64,000 bases of DNA. Origin: Branchiostoma belcheri. Taxonomy: Eukaryota; Chordata; Leptocardii; Amphioxiformes; Branchiostomatidae. Made by a program: the position numbers and the translations under genes. A model generated the notes under the pieces. The model had not been told where the DNA came from. It saw only the letters and a list, made by a program, of their open reading frames with translations, and ran no database searches. The stretch is from assembly GCF_001625305.1 (NCBI RefSeq), contig NW_017803113.1, positions 442,867 to 506,866 on the forward strand, in the 5' to 3' direction. The number at the start of each line of letters is the position of its first letter. Position 1 is the first letter of the stretch. This document shows positions 17,401 to 31,100 of the stretch, piece after piece.

Positions 17401-20400
17401 AGTCGTTCTTCATCTGTGAAAATCCTTGAGCGATCTGTCAAATTGTTGGTCGCTCAGTAGTCGTAGCCTCTCGCTGCAAGAGGTTTTAAGAAACACTCGG
17501 TATGGACTCTTGTTCAATGTAGGCAAAACAATTATCATACATGTAGTCAAAAAAACTTTCAAACCATATAGTCACAAAATTTTCTCTTCTTTAAAGTTAT
17601 TTTCTTATGTTTGTAAACCAAGCCTTGAATTTTGAATAATGAACCGAGTTTTTTTTACATGTTTCCCGCAGGAATAAGGACCACTACCTGCGGACTCACA
17701 AGTCCGTGATGGTGGCCAGTCGTCTGGTGGACTGGCTGGTGGAACAGGGTGACTGTAAGACCAGGGAGGAGGCAGTTATGCTGGGACAGGCTCTCTGTGA
17801 CAGTGGCTTCATGCACCATGGTAAATCTGTATCTATAGTTTTTGTGTAGCTGGTATAACCACTTTTCGGTGTAACACACCAGCTTCTGTAACACGCCAGC
17901 TTCTGTACCTGTATAGCCGGTATAACCGTCCTTCGGCATAACATACTTGCTGTGATATGGCTACTCTGTTGATTTTTCTTGCTTGATTATGTCCCCCCCC
18001 CATCATTGTTGGAGAAGTACAAGTTTAAGGATGACTCCCTGTTGTTCTATGATAACTGTTTGCTATCTGTTGGTTCCAGTGTTGGAGAAGTACAAGTTTA
18101 AGGATGACTCGCTGCTGTTTCGGTTCTATGCTGATGAGGAACTGGAGGGAATCGCAGCTCGAGGGAAACAGCCTGCCACTGGGGGGAGTGGGGCTGCTGC
18201 TGCTGCAGCTAAAATGGTACACAAATAATCTACTCCTGTTTTCAGCTAATAGTAAGGTAAAGGTAAAGGCCCCACAGCCTACTATCAATCAATCAATCAA
18301 TCAATCAAAAATGGTTTATTGCTAAAATCACGAACATTGCAGCAAAAGCTGAATTGCGTTCAGAGATGTTCATCATTTCTTTTAAAAACATTAAAGTCTG
18401 CACAGTCAACATATTACACACATTTAGCATAACAAGATTAACCACTACTAGAGGTCGTAGTGGCTGTAGGTTGTTAATTAACTGTGTCTAGAGCACGGTA
18501 TTGGAAGCTGTAGTGTAGCCCATCCTTCTGCTTCCACTGTCTTTTACCTCCCCAACCAAAGTCAGGTGCCCATTTACCTGGATCTTGGTGGAGTGAGTTG
18601 TGGGTGACGACTGTCCTGTTAAGGCATCAAATTTGCTTTTAATGTTGAAGGATGCAGGCAGCCAGGAAAAGATTCATGGAAATACATGTTGAGAACAGAA
18701 GAGATAAAATTCAAATAAAGGATGGGATCTATTTGTTGAGTATGCAAACAGTAGGCAACGTTTCATTAGAGTATTCAATCGTTTTTGTTGATCTCTGTTC
18801 TGTGAAAATAACAAAAATATTTCCTGCTGGCAGGATTTCCGTCAGGTTGCCGGCTTCATGGCGAGGACCCTTGCTGTCCCTGTGCATGATGGGAAGGTTG
18901 GGTTCCATCTGGAGAAGGCAGACCAGGGACTGTTGGTTGTCACGGTAGCGGACCAGTCTCCTGCTCAGGTTTGTTTGTTTGTTTTATTAACTGCCCAGTC
19001 ACTAAATGCCAAATATTTCTCACATTCTTAGTTATAGCCTGTGTCCCTGTTAGGCTGATTAGTCCTCCTCCCTGAGAGCTTGTGGCCACACACCTTTAAC
19101 TCCCATTCCCAGAAATATTGGCACCAATGTGAGCTCAGGATTCCCATCATTATGAAAATCAGTCTAATAGGAGCTTAGCACATCTGCATAAATCAACATA
19201 ATTAAACTGTTCCCAATTCTCCTGACTTAGAGGTGTTGGTTATCAAGCTCCTAGGGGCCTGACCAGTGGAAGGGCTGCTAGAATTTTGATGTAGTCAGAC
19301 TTTGTCACAGAAAATTTTTTACCTGTAACAGCTACATTGGTTTCAGCCTATAGAGTATAAGGACTTCTGTCAGCCCTACCAAAACGACTTGTGTTTTTCC
19401 CTGCACAGAAAGCCCGTCTGTACCCAGGCATGATGGTGAAGGCCATCAATGGCCACTACTCCTTAAACCTGACTTCCTCCAACATTAAGGCCCTCATCAA
19501 GGCTGCCTGCACACAGAGTGGCATCCTCAATGTCACAGTCGCAGCTCAGCAGCAGGAGTGAGTGTTTGTTTGTTTGTTTCACATAACCGGTAAACCGCCT
19601 TCAGCCTTAAGCACACCAGTTCTGTACTTGTAAGTACAAACTTGTAAGTATAAGCTCTGGGAAGGACCTGTACTCTTTTTGATAAGTGCGGTGAGATCTT
19701 AAATCAGGGCTCTAGCCAGAACCCGTTTTGCCGTAAATTAAAAGCCAGGAACTTTGTGGCATGTGACAGGAAAAATTTTAAACCACTCCCCAACCACTCA
19801 GCAAAAATCTGGGATAAAATATTAAAAACATCCAAAGGACTGCCAACAACCTCTCTCAAAAGCTTTCAAGCTGGCTGGAGCCTTGGTATAAATCTGTGGT
19901 AGTGTTCGTATTCCAGTGGTTAGCTACCCTGTCTCTGAGGTTGAGAGTTTGAATCCCAGCCATTGTCACTCACCTGACATGTATACTACTTGAAAGAGAT
20001 ACAAGTTTTAAAGGAGTACTAACCTCCAGAAGGAGGTGCTATATTTCGACAGGCATTTATTTTTGGAAGTGAAAAATGCATATTATTTTACAGTATACAA
20101 TTAAATGCCCATTTTGCGCGCAAGTCTTAAAACGCATCGAATCCAGGACAAACTTTCGAAATACCCTCAAAACTATCCCAGAATACACCACGCTACCCCA
20201 TTGGTGTCTATGTTTTAAACAAAAAGTTACGTTACAGACCTCATTTCGGGGGCGATAAGAAAAATTCGTACCGTTTTGTGTTCTTTGGTATCTTACCAAC
20301 CATTGCCCTTCTTGGTGTCCTTATCGCCCCTCATTTATGCCGCAAATATTGACGATGAAAAAAACGGCGTAATCTAGTTATCCTTTCCATAAGTGGCGTA

Positions 20401-22148
20401 ATCTAATTATCTGTTCAAGTAATACTTACATGATGCAAATAAGTCAAAGAAAATCAAAACATGCAGGGTGAAACTAGCGCCCACTGCATTAGACATCCTG
20501 ATATTATAGTATCCAAACCGCAGGTAAAGCAAAGTAAAGCAAGTAATTTCTCAATAATCAGCTTATTAGTGTGCTTGTCTCCTACCATTTTCGTCCAAAA
20601 ATGTTTATGTTGACCTGAAGTGTATGAGCATTGCGTAAGCCAGAGTTCCCGGATGTATCAATTGTGGTTCAGCATGGGGGAAAATGATATTAATATCACT
20701 TTACAAACATGCGCCAGGCAACTCGTACAAGCGAAATTATGTAAAAAGTTGGCTAGTTATGTATTCATTGCAGCATGATGTATCGGAAAACAGCACTTCC
20801 TTCTGGAGGTTAGTACTCCTTTAAAACAACAATACACTCATGTATGATGTAGCGTTGTGTCTGTCCCTGGTGCTGAAATATTGCAATATCCGAATCCCTT
20901 TCTCTGTATTGTGAACCTCACCTTGATAAAAACAACCAAACAGTAGTCTATACAAGTTGGAATATAACTGTGCCTGTCCTTGGTGCTTAATTAATTACTG
21001 GTTCCGAAATACATACTTTTCATGTATTGTCTTGGAAATAAGATTCAGTAGTTGTTGATTAAAGGAAATATTATCTATTTGTCTAATACCTAAGTTGGTT
21101 TCCTTGGTATATTTCACATTGCAGCACTACATCCATTGTCCAGGCCAGACAAGACTTAGGTTTCCAGGTGCGAGGCAGTAACCCATGTGTGGTTCACCTG
21201 GTCAAGCCTGGTAGGTCTTGTTATACAGTCATAACTTCCGTGTACAGAAGAATTGTTTTGGGTGGCTGACTTGCGGGTTTGTCCCTCTGTTTGTCCAGTT
21301 TGTGTTTTGGCGTGTGGGAGGTGGTTTTGACAGTTAATTGAGAACACCTGATTTTGTCTGAAATAGCTGAAGATAGAACAGAGTGGAAAAGACTGACCAA
21401 GAGGCTGACAACATACAGGCCTAAGGCCTAAAGGCGTCAGGGTGAGAAGGTGAGAATTGAGAACACAATGAAGCACACTGGTGGAGGAATTCAGGCAATA
21501 CCCCTTGGACATCTGAAATCTTTGATATATAATATATTGTGCATATGTATGCTCTAGTTTTTTTCACTGTCAAAAAGGGCACACCTGTTGTTTTCTGTCC
21601 TGATTTGTCTTTGCTCCTTTACCACAGACAGTCCAGCGGGGAAAGCGGGCCTGTTCCCAACTTATTCAGCCTGTCACTCCAGATGTCTTACTGAGGGATG
21701 ACTGTGGTGTGCTAGATGTCGGTTAGCTTGAGGAATGAATACACTCTACTTTATTTACAGTTACAATCTGTATTTTTCTTCACCTCAACAGATAGTCCAG
21801 CAGGGAAAGCAGGCCTGTTCCCAGGACAGAGCATTTTACAGGTGAATGGGAAGGATGTGTCCTGTGCCTCTCATGACACGGTTGTCTGTGCTATCAAACG
21901 CATCTCCCACGGGCTCATGAGGGCCAAGTCAGAGGTAATGTCAAAACTTTTGAAACTTTGCCTTTCTCAAGTATTTCAATTTTAATCCGACACCATCCTT
22001 TGAATATTTGATTGTTTGATATTCATAGCTGCTACATGTTATATACTGGTATGCTGATTGTAAATGTTGTAAATCAATTCAGTCTGATGGCTGCCATTGT
22101 TGGATTTTGGAAGTATGTCTTCTCAGTAGACCATTCTACTACTCCTAC

Positions 22149-22195
<47 letters not shown>

Positions 22196-25100
22196 CTACT
22201 TCTTCAATATCCCAACTTAAATTGGGATAAAAGGGATTTTCGATTTTGAGAGAGATGTTTTTGGTACACCTCAATAGAAAATGCCATGTCTGTGTAATGA
22301 ATTTTGTTGTCTTCACAGGGCTCGAAATCCTGGGTGCATGTGCACCTTAGTGCACCCAAAATTGGAGCTGTGCACCCAATTTGTTTGTGGGTGCATCAGT
22401 GCACTCAAATATTTTTGTAGTTTTTTTTTTTGTACATATTAAATGTAACGTTATACAGTAATACTGGATATTCTTGGCATCTAAGTGGGTCCTAAGTTTG
22501 AGAAAATCTTTGTTGAAGTACTTGTTTTAGATTTTGAAGTTGGCTCCCATTTCAGATTCAACCTCAGAAGAGGAACAGTAAGATCTGTAATTAGGTTTTG
22601 TTTTATATGGTGCACCCAAAATATTTTCTGTGCACCTAATTTTCTAATTTTTTAGGTTGAGTGCACCAGTGCACCTATTCCCAAAAAAGAATTTTGTTGT
22701 CTTCATATTACTCAGGTATTTGTGTAATTTCTGTTGCAGACTCACATGCATCGGATGGGAAAGTCCATCCACCGCAAGCGTCTCTCTCCTGTCAACAGTG
22801 TGCAGGAAACTTTCAGGAAGGACTCCAGCACTGATCATGTTGAACCATCAACATCTCAGGGTAGGAACAGGGCTTAAGGCTAATTTTTCTGCATACTTGC
22901 ACTGGTGCAGGCAACATTCAGCATATATTCTTGCACTGGTGCAGGCAACATTCAAAATTACCTGCACCAGACAAGTTTTACTTGTACTGCAGTTTCTTTG
23001 CCTTTCAGTTCAGCAAAAAATCAAAATGTTCCAAGTAACACTGGTTTAGAATTCTTTACAGTTTAATTAAATCTATATCTGTATAGTCGGTATAACTGCT
23101 CCTCAGCGTAACACAGGCACGCGGTGGGGCGGCAGTTAGCTATATCACACCAAACCACCCGTTACGCCCAATCTTTGCACATTTAACTGCAGGAGTTCTT
23201 TAAAGCTTTCTAGTGAATGATGCCCCAACTGTGCTTGGTGGCAACAACTGCCACTGTACAATTATATAGTTCTTATATTGTCTGATGCAAATTGCTACCC
23301 TTTTCTACCCTACAGAGCCAGGAGGTGAGAAGTCTGACTCTAACGGGGCCTCACCGGGCGACAAGTCTCCCTCGTCCCCGCGCCCGCTGTCCCAGACTGT
23401 CACAACTCCCACCAACAAAGTCACCCTGCAGGGTAAGGCCTGCTTTCCCCCGGACAGTGATTGCTGTGCGACCATTGAGCGAGCAAAATTTTATTTTCAT
23501 GACACTTGATTTCATACTGAAATATGAGGCATTGGGTAAAGGTATGATTTGAAAGACCACAAGGCAAACAGAGCATGCAAAATTTGTTCTTTCTTTCTTT
23601 ATTGACAATGACAACAGGTCAAGACACAGATTTTCTTTATGTATGAAAATCATTGAGCAGTCTGTTGATCAGCGACATGTCTCTAGTGGAAGGGGGGAGT
23701 ATGCAACAATGGTCTCATACATGTACGTACAGTGTATTTTTTATGGACACATGTAAAAAGTGCCTGTAGGTCTGCATGTATATGCTCCTGCCTTACATAT
23801 CTATGATTAAGGATATTGTATCTCCCCTACAGTACAGAACAGTGGACTGGAGCACTATGCTGTGTACGAGTACGAGGCCAGTGGTGGGGTCAGGTATCAG
23901 GTGCTGGAGAGTATGAAGGAGTCAGACACCACCTTCACTATTCCTGCTAAGGTACTTACTTACCGTCTTACCGGTCTCTTGACCGGGGGTGGTCGTGGGG
24001 GCACCTAGTGGCTGAGCACACTGCCTTCCTCCATCCCTCTCTGTCATGAGCCAGCGCCTGGGCACTGGCAAGGGGCAAACCGGTCCACTCCTTGACGTTG
24101 TTGCCCCATTTCTTCCTTTGTCTCTATCTCTTTCTTTTCCCTGGCACTGTTCCTTGTAGTATAACTTCGGAGAGGCCTTTACTTCTAGTCACATAGCCGT
24201 ACCATTTTAACTTTCTTCTCTAAGCAGGGCTTACTCGATGATACTTAGCAATATTGCCTGCCTGCCTGCCTAAGTCCTTAGGCCAGTAACTGGCCCCTTG
24301 CTCCCTTTGTGAGTTATCTCCAGGCTTTCTGGTCCCTGGCCCTTAGTGATACATGTATTAGCTAATACAATTCTTTTTTTATGGACTACCCCCCTGCTGT
24401 AGTGATTGCACAACTGTGTGACTATTGAAATGGAATTCTGGTGCAGGTAAGACGTTAACTAACTAATAATCTTGTCCCAGCTGGTGAACCTGTACTTAGA
24501 GGAAGACCAGAAGTTCCTGGCTGACAGGGGCACTAACCACTGAAATACACACCACTGTACATACATACATACATAATCATACTCAGAGAGCAGAAGCATT
24601 AACATAGTTCAGCTTCCAGCTTTTTCTATCGTACATCATTTCTGCAACTTCTTTTTCATACAGACCAGTCTCTAACTCTATAATGTCCTTTTGTGTGTTA
24701 TAGAATTAGTACACCACATAGTGTACCTATGTGTAGGTATGTGTTGTTTTGAGAGTCTCCACTGCCATGTTTTTACCCAGTTGGTGAACCTGTACCTTGA
24801 AGAAGACCAGAAGTTCCTGGCTGAACTCGAGGCCCTCCCGATCCCCCCCAGAATGGATGAGGGACAGAAGGCGTGGCTCGTCATGGCTAAGGACAAGTGG
24901 AAGGAGATTCTTCAGAGGAAGATCAAGGCTTACCAGAAGGTCCGACATTCTTCATTTTTATCGTTGAAGAGATTCATTTCATCACGTATAGATACAGTTA
25001 CTAAAGGATTCTTTCAGCAGTGACAAGTTTTTGAAGGGTATCTCCAAATTTTCGATGACTATCAGTCCATCTTGTTCTCGCGAGATTAGGCCACTCCGTG

Positions 25101-28100
25101 AACTAGAATGGACTGATAGTCATTGAAAATTTGGAGGTCAGTATCCTTACCCTTCAAAAACTTGTCACTGCTGAAAGAATCCTCTAGTAACTCTTCATTT
25201 TTAGTTTTTTCAATTGTTATTAGATTTCTTCTGAATCAATTCTTTGTCTTGAATTCACATAAAGTAGGACCAGTCAGTAATGTCCTGTTGAAGGTGACAG
25301 ATGGTCACCAACATGTTGGTTAATTAATAATTTTGTAAATTCCTTTGGTTGTGAATAAAGAACATTGTTATACAGGTAACAGTCACTGAAGCAACTGGAT
25401 AGGTTATGAAAATGGTGAGACGTTTCAACTAGGATCCACTGCCTTTCATCTGTGACTTCCACCTGAAAAGTCTGACCAATTTTAAAATCCATCCAATTGC
25501 TTCATTAACTGTTACCTGCTAGTAGGTACCTCATTACCTGGATGTCTAACCTTCATCAACGTAACTTGCATTTGTCATACAGTATGTAGTAGAGTAAGGC
25601 ATCTGGAGCCTGTCACACAACCGGTTTCACCTGTGTGGCTTCTTCAAGTGTACAGAGACTAAATGACAGGCTGAATAAAAGTTCTAAATGGGAACTATGA
25701 GGCTACAGGTGTCTTTGAGGGACGACTGCGTGTGCAAGATGTCGGTTAGCTGAGGAATGAATCCCCTCTACTCTATATTGCATTTGTCATACAGTTCTCG
25801 AGGTTGCTGTCCAACCACATCTGGCCGTCCTTCAAGGCGGTTCGCATGAGACAGAACCCTCCCCTCAGTATGGACTTCTGTCCGATGAACTGTCACCTGC
25901 AGACCCTGGACATCAGCGAAGTGGTACCAACTCTCTCCCTCCCTCAACAGCCACAGGAAGAACCAGGGACTGAGGACACAGAACCACCGGCTGGTAGGAC
26001 TTAATAGTAACTCTAATAGAAAGCCCTAGCCCTAGCCCTAGCCCTAGCCCTAGCCCTAGCCCTAGCCCTAGCCCTAGCCCTAGCCCTAACCTGGACATCA
26101 GCGAAGTGGTACCGACTCTCTCTCTCCCACAGCAGTCACAGGAGAAACCAGGGGCAGAGGACACATGTACAGAGCCACCGGCTGGTAGGACTTAATAGTA
26201 ACTCTAGAAAGCCCTAACCCTTACCCTAACCCTAACCCTATAGCCCTAGCCCTAACCCTAACCTAACCCTGACCCTGACCCTGACCCTAACCCTAACCTG
26301 CACCCTGACCCTAGCCCTAGCCCTAACCCTACCCCTAGCCCTAACCCTAACCTAACCCTAGCCCTAACCCTAACCCCTAACCCCTTACCCCTAACCCTTA
26401 CCTTAACTCTTGCCCTAGCCTAATATGTTGAAAATATGATATAATTGATTTCAGATATCTGAGATGCAGGGGACTAAGTTTTTTCATGTTTTTTTCTTTT
26501 GTTGCCAAGGTGTGTGATCTTAGGGAAAGGAGGTTTGAAATTGAAGGTCTGATTTCTCGTTTTTCACCTATGTAGATGGCTCCAACCCTGGGTAAGGGTT
26601 AGGGTAACTACAAGGGTTAGTGTTAGGCTAAGGGTTAGGTTCGAGTTCAAGTAAAAAGAAGGTTCAAAATCTCATGTCTCTTATTTTTCTCCCACATGTA
26701 CATAGATGGCTCCAACCCTGTGGCCTGTGAGCACACTGCCTGCACCATGGTGACTCTAGCTGCCCCTGCTGCCCATGCCATGGGGCTGGGTAAGGGAGGT
26801 CTACAGGACATCGTGGGAGGCACGAAGGACCTTCAGGACTCCATGCACAACATTCTGTGTGTCCTGGAGTCGGCAGTCCGCGATCTGGACCACAAGGAAG
26901 AGACCATCATCAAGTAAGTACGTCAAAGAAGGTTACACATCCAGGTAATAGGCTACCTAGTAAATACTCTTGAAAGCATCTGCTTTGAAACAGGTTTCTT
27001 GACTCCTCACCCATACATTTTACTGTACCAACATTCCCATGAACTGTCTGTTGTCTTCATTAGGGCAAACTATGCCGATCTTTGTTTAAGTGTGATGTCA
27101 TGCATTGTTGGGCGATATGATGCTTTCCCGAATGTGACTCTATGCCATGTTTGGCCCAAAAATGCCAAAAGATTACAATAAAATATTGTATATCAGAGTG
27201 TTATCAGGAGACCAGGACTAGATGCTTGGGCTGCGTTAACCCCAGTACCTGGTATAATGCCCAAGACACGGGCCACTGTCCCTACAGACTCAAAAACCGC
27301 TACATGACTACCATAAGTTTACCTTTTTTTCACACCAGAGTGATATCAGGAGACCAGCACCAGATGCTAGTTCCCGTGGGATGTGTCCACCCTCCTCTGG
27401 TGGCCACAGTAAAATACATGTATACCATGATTGCATGGCTGAGAAAACTTAGTAACTGTATGTTGAAATGACGATAAGATGTTTTACCCCAGAGTGTTAT
27501 CAGGAGACCAGCACCAGATGCTTGTCCCTGTGGGCTGTGTCCATCCCCCTCTGGTGGCCACTGGCAGCGGCAGTGGGGATGACCTGGAGGCCAACACGTT
27601 CCTGGAATTCGAGGGGATATTTCAGGTATTTGAGAAGCTCACTGTTTTATCTTCATCTTCATCTTTGCCGGGGCTCAAAGATGTTATGTGAGCCCCGGCT
27701 ACACCCCCATATAGCCCCTGATGGGGCACTTTAAGGGGTGGAGGCCTTGGTCTAAGGTGGGCAGGCCTCAACGGTGGGAGCCATAACTACCGGGCCAGGC
27801 AACTTGAAGGCGTTCCATTGGGGGATTATCTTGTCTGGATTTTAAACCGCACTCTGCAATCAGAACGGCTAACTAGAATGATTTACTGTTTTGTAACATT
27901 ATACAGTACTGTATTGTAATGCTTGTTGCTACTTGTCTATGCTACTTGTCATTATATATTGAGAAGTTTATTGCTTGGATGCTATCAACCTGTATTCCCG
28001 CCAGATTATTTCTGCCTTGAATAATTCTGCGAATACTTCAATACCCTGTAAACACAGCTGTAAAAATTTCACACCTGTTCCGGGGTGGAATGACGTTGTT

Positions 28101-31100
28101 AAAGATCTGCACTCTGCAGCCCGTGAGGCGTATATTCTCTGGCGGGAAATGGGTCGTCCTCGGTTTGGTCCTATATTCCTACTCATGTCGAAATCTAGAG
28201 CAAGATTCAAGCATGCACTTAGACAGTGTAAACGTAATGAGGATAGGGCTCGAGCAGACTCCACTGTTAACAGTTTTAATTCTGGAAACTATAGGGAGTT
28301 CTGGAGAAATGTGAGAAATTCTAATGCCTCTCATACGGTTCTACCCAACACTGTAGACGGTACTTCTGGTGCGGAGAATATTGCTAACCGTTGGAAAGAA
28401 CATTTTGAGTCTCTGTTAAATTCTGTAGATAATCAAACTCATAAGCCGGAAGTGATTTCCGCTCTGTCACCTGTATGCTTTGATCACGGTATGCAAATTT
28501 CCGCACTGGAGCTCGCCAATACCATTAGGGATTTACCCAATGGTAAGGCGTGTGGGTCAGATGGTATAAGGAATGAGCACCTGAAATATGCTGGTCCGAG
28601 CTTGTATGTCCATCTGTCGTTGCTGTTTACAGCTACCATTGTCCATAATTTTATTCCCAGTAGCCTTTTAGACACTATTATTGTTCCCGTCGTAAAAAAC
28701 AAATCTGGTAACATCTCTTGTACTGACAATTATAGACCAATTGCGATCACTTCGGCATTATCGAAAGTCCTAGAGGCACTCCTGCTTAATCGTCTGAAGC
28801 CTTTTCTTCTGACGTCTGATTCTCAATTTGGCTTTAAACCTAAACATGGGACTGACATGTGTGTTTTTATGTTAAAGCAAATTATCGAGTACTACAGGGG
28901 CTTAGGGTCCCCTGTCTTTGTGTGCTTTATGGATGCCTCTAAGGCCTTTGATCGCGTAAACCACTGGACACTGTTTAGAAAGTTGATCGACAGAAATGTT
29001 CCGCTATATCTAGTTCGATTCTTGGTTTCCTGGTATACGAATCAAAGAATGTTTGTGAGATGGGGTACAGTCCTTTCACCGAGCTTCTCCGTTACTAACG
29101 GAGTACGACAGGGTAGTTTACTGTCCCCATATCTTTTTAATGTATACATAGATGATGTGAGTGTAAGCTTAAACAATGCCAAGGTGGGCTGTTATGTAGG
29201 TGGGTCCATCACCAACCACCTGTTTTATGCCGACGACTTATGTCTGATTTGCCCTAGCATTAAATCTCTACAGAGATTGGTTGGGATTTGTGAAGTGGTG
29301 GGCCATGGTAATGACATATTGTTTAATACTAATAAGACTTTCTGTATGTATTTCCCATGTACTCGTTTGCCACTTCAGCTTCCATTGCCACCTGTAAGTC
29401 TATACGGTACCAACCTGAAGTACGTAAACTCATTTGTCTATTTGGGTATACATCTCAATACCACATTAAGTGACGATGATTGTGTACTTGCTATGCTGAA
29501 GAGTCTTTATAGTCGTGCAAACAGTATCAACCGCAAATTTTTCTGTTGCTCTCCATCTGTTAAGAGACACCTGTTTATGACGTATTGCGCCCAGCTATAT
29601 GGCGCTCAGTTATGGAGCTCTGTAAGCTCTGGTGTTTTGTATAAGTGCAGAGTGGCTTATAACAATTGTTTTAGAATCATAATGAATCTGCCTCGGCGTT
29701 GCAGCACGAGTGAAATGTTTGTCTGTAACTATATTGACACTTTTGAAACCAGGAGGAGGAGAATTTGTTATTCTTTTCTAAAAAGGTTATTTTCCTCCAA
29801 TAACGCAACAATCTGTCGCTTACATGTAATTCATTCCGATGCCTTCTACAGGAATTCATTCTTTCGGAAGACCTTCCATTTGTTATGCTTTTAGGTTTCT
29901 TCCTGTTTTACTTGTATGTCTGTAGTGTTTTTTGTATTATTTTAATGATGTATTGTACATGTTATTTGGGTTTTTTACCTGAAATAAAGAATGAATGAAT
30001 TGCAAATCAATGCCCAAAGGCTAATTGCAAGTTACAAATATATGAAAAAACATTGAAAGGAGTATAAAATAACTTCAAAATGTACTTAATGAAATATTAT
30101 ATATATACTTTTGATTAGTTCTTTTAACAAAACTGCTACTTATTTTAACCATTTAGTACATTAGAGTTAATGTGATACTAGCTGTTTTACAATTAACCTA
30201 ATGTACAGGACATGTAATTGAGCCTCGGGGCTGTGAAATGTTGTTTGAATAATTATTATTTATTATCTTCCAGGGCATCATCGGCAGGAGGGCGTCCAAG
30301 ATGGTGGTGACGAAGGACAAGGTGGTGAGGAGGGAGATGGACAGCTTTCTTGCACAGGTAAATACTCTTGTACACGTCTTGTATGTACAAAATATGTGTA
30401 TGATGAGTGGCCTGTGCCATTACTTCGCCTTGCTCTCAGCCTCATGCACTGTTCCTGAAGATCTTGGGCCAGTACTTTTAGTTAGTTCTTCTAGCATGAT
30501 ATTATCACTTCTTCCCATTGCCAATTGGACGTTGTCTAAAATGCATCTCATCCCTGTTTTTCTTGGTCTTCTAAAGTTTAGCACCCACTTAAAGTAGTGT
30601 TCATAGTTGAGTGGTTAGCAATCCTGCCTTTGGACCCAGGAAGTTGGGAACTGGGCTGTTGTCACTCACCCGACATGCACACTCCTCAGGCATGCTAAGA
30701 TGTGTCCTAGCCAGTTGGGTACCACAATAGCTGTTACAGTAGTGTTTGGTATATATTTGCTGGCTATTATTATCTTTGCTGATTGTTAACTCTGCAGGCA
30801 TGTCACCTGTGGGAGCGGCTGAGAGGTGAGGATGTGGATGAGGCCCTGAAGGAGGTGCAGAGGGTTTTCCCGTGCAGGGACTTCAGGGGTGAGTTTCCAC
30901 CATGGGCTGAATTTCATGGTGTTGAAGAACCTTGAGCTGAATGGGCTTCTACTGGTAGTTCTGGGAATGGGAATGGCTCACTCCAGGTGGAGGTTATGAC
31001 CACAAGCTTTCGGAGAGGAGACCCAATCAGCCCCTGTGCAGAGATACAGGGCCTATGCCTGTGTGTAACACAGCTAGATACTACCGTAAATTCAAACCAT

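Noticed and set aside
26022-26420. A chromosome end
   Set aside because: The telomere-like hexamers are short, mixed with variants and flanked by the same gene on both sides.
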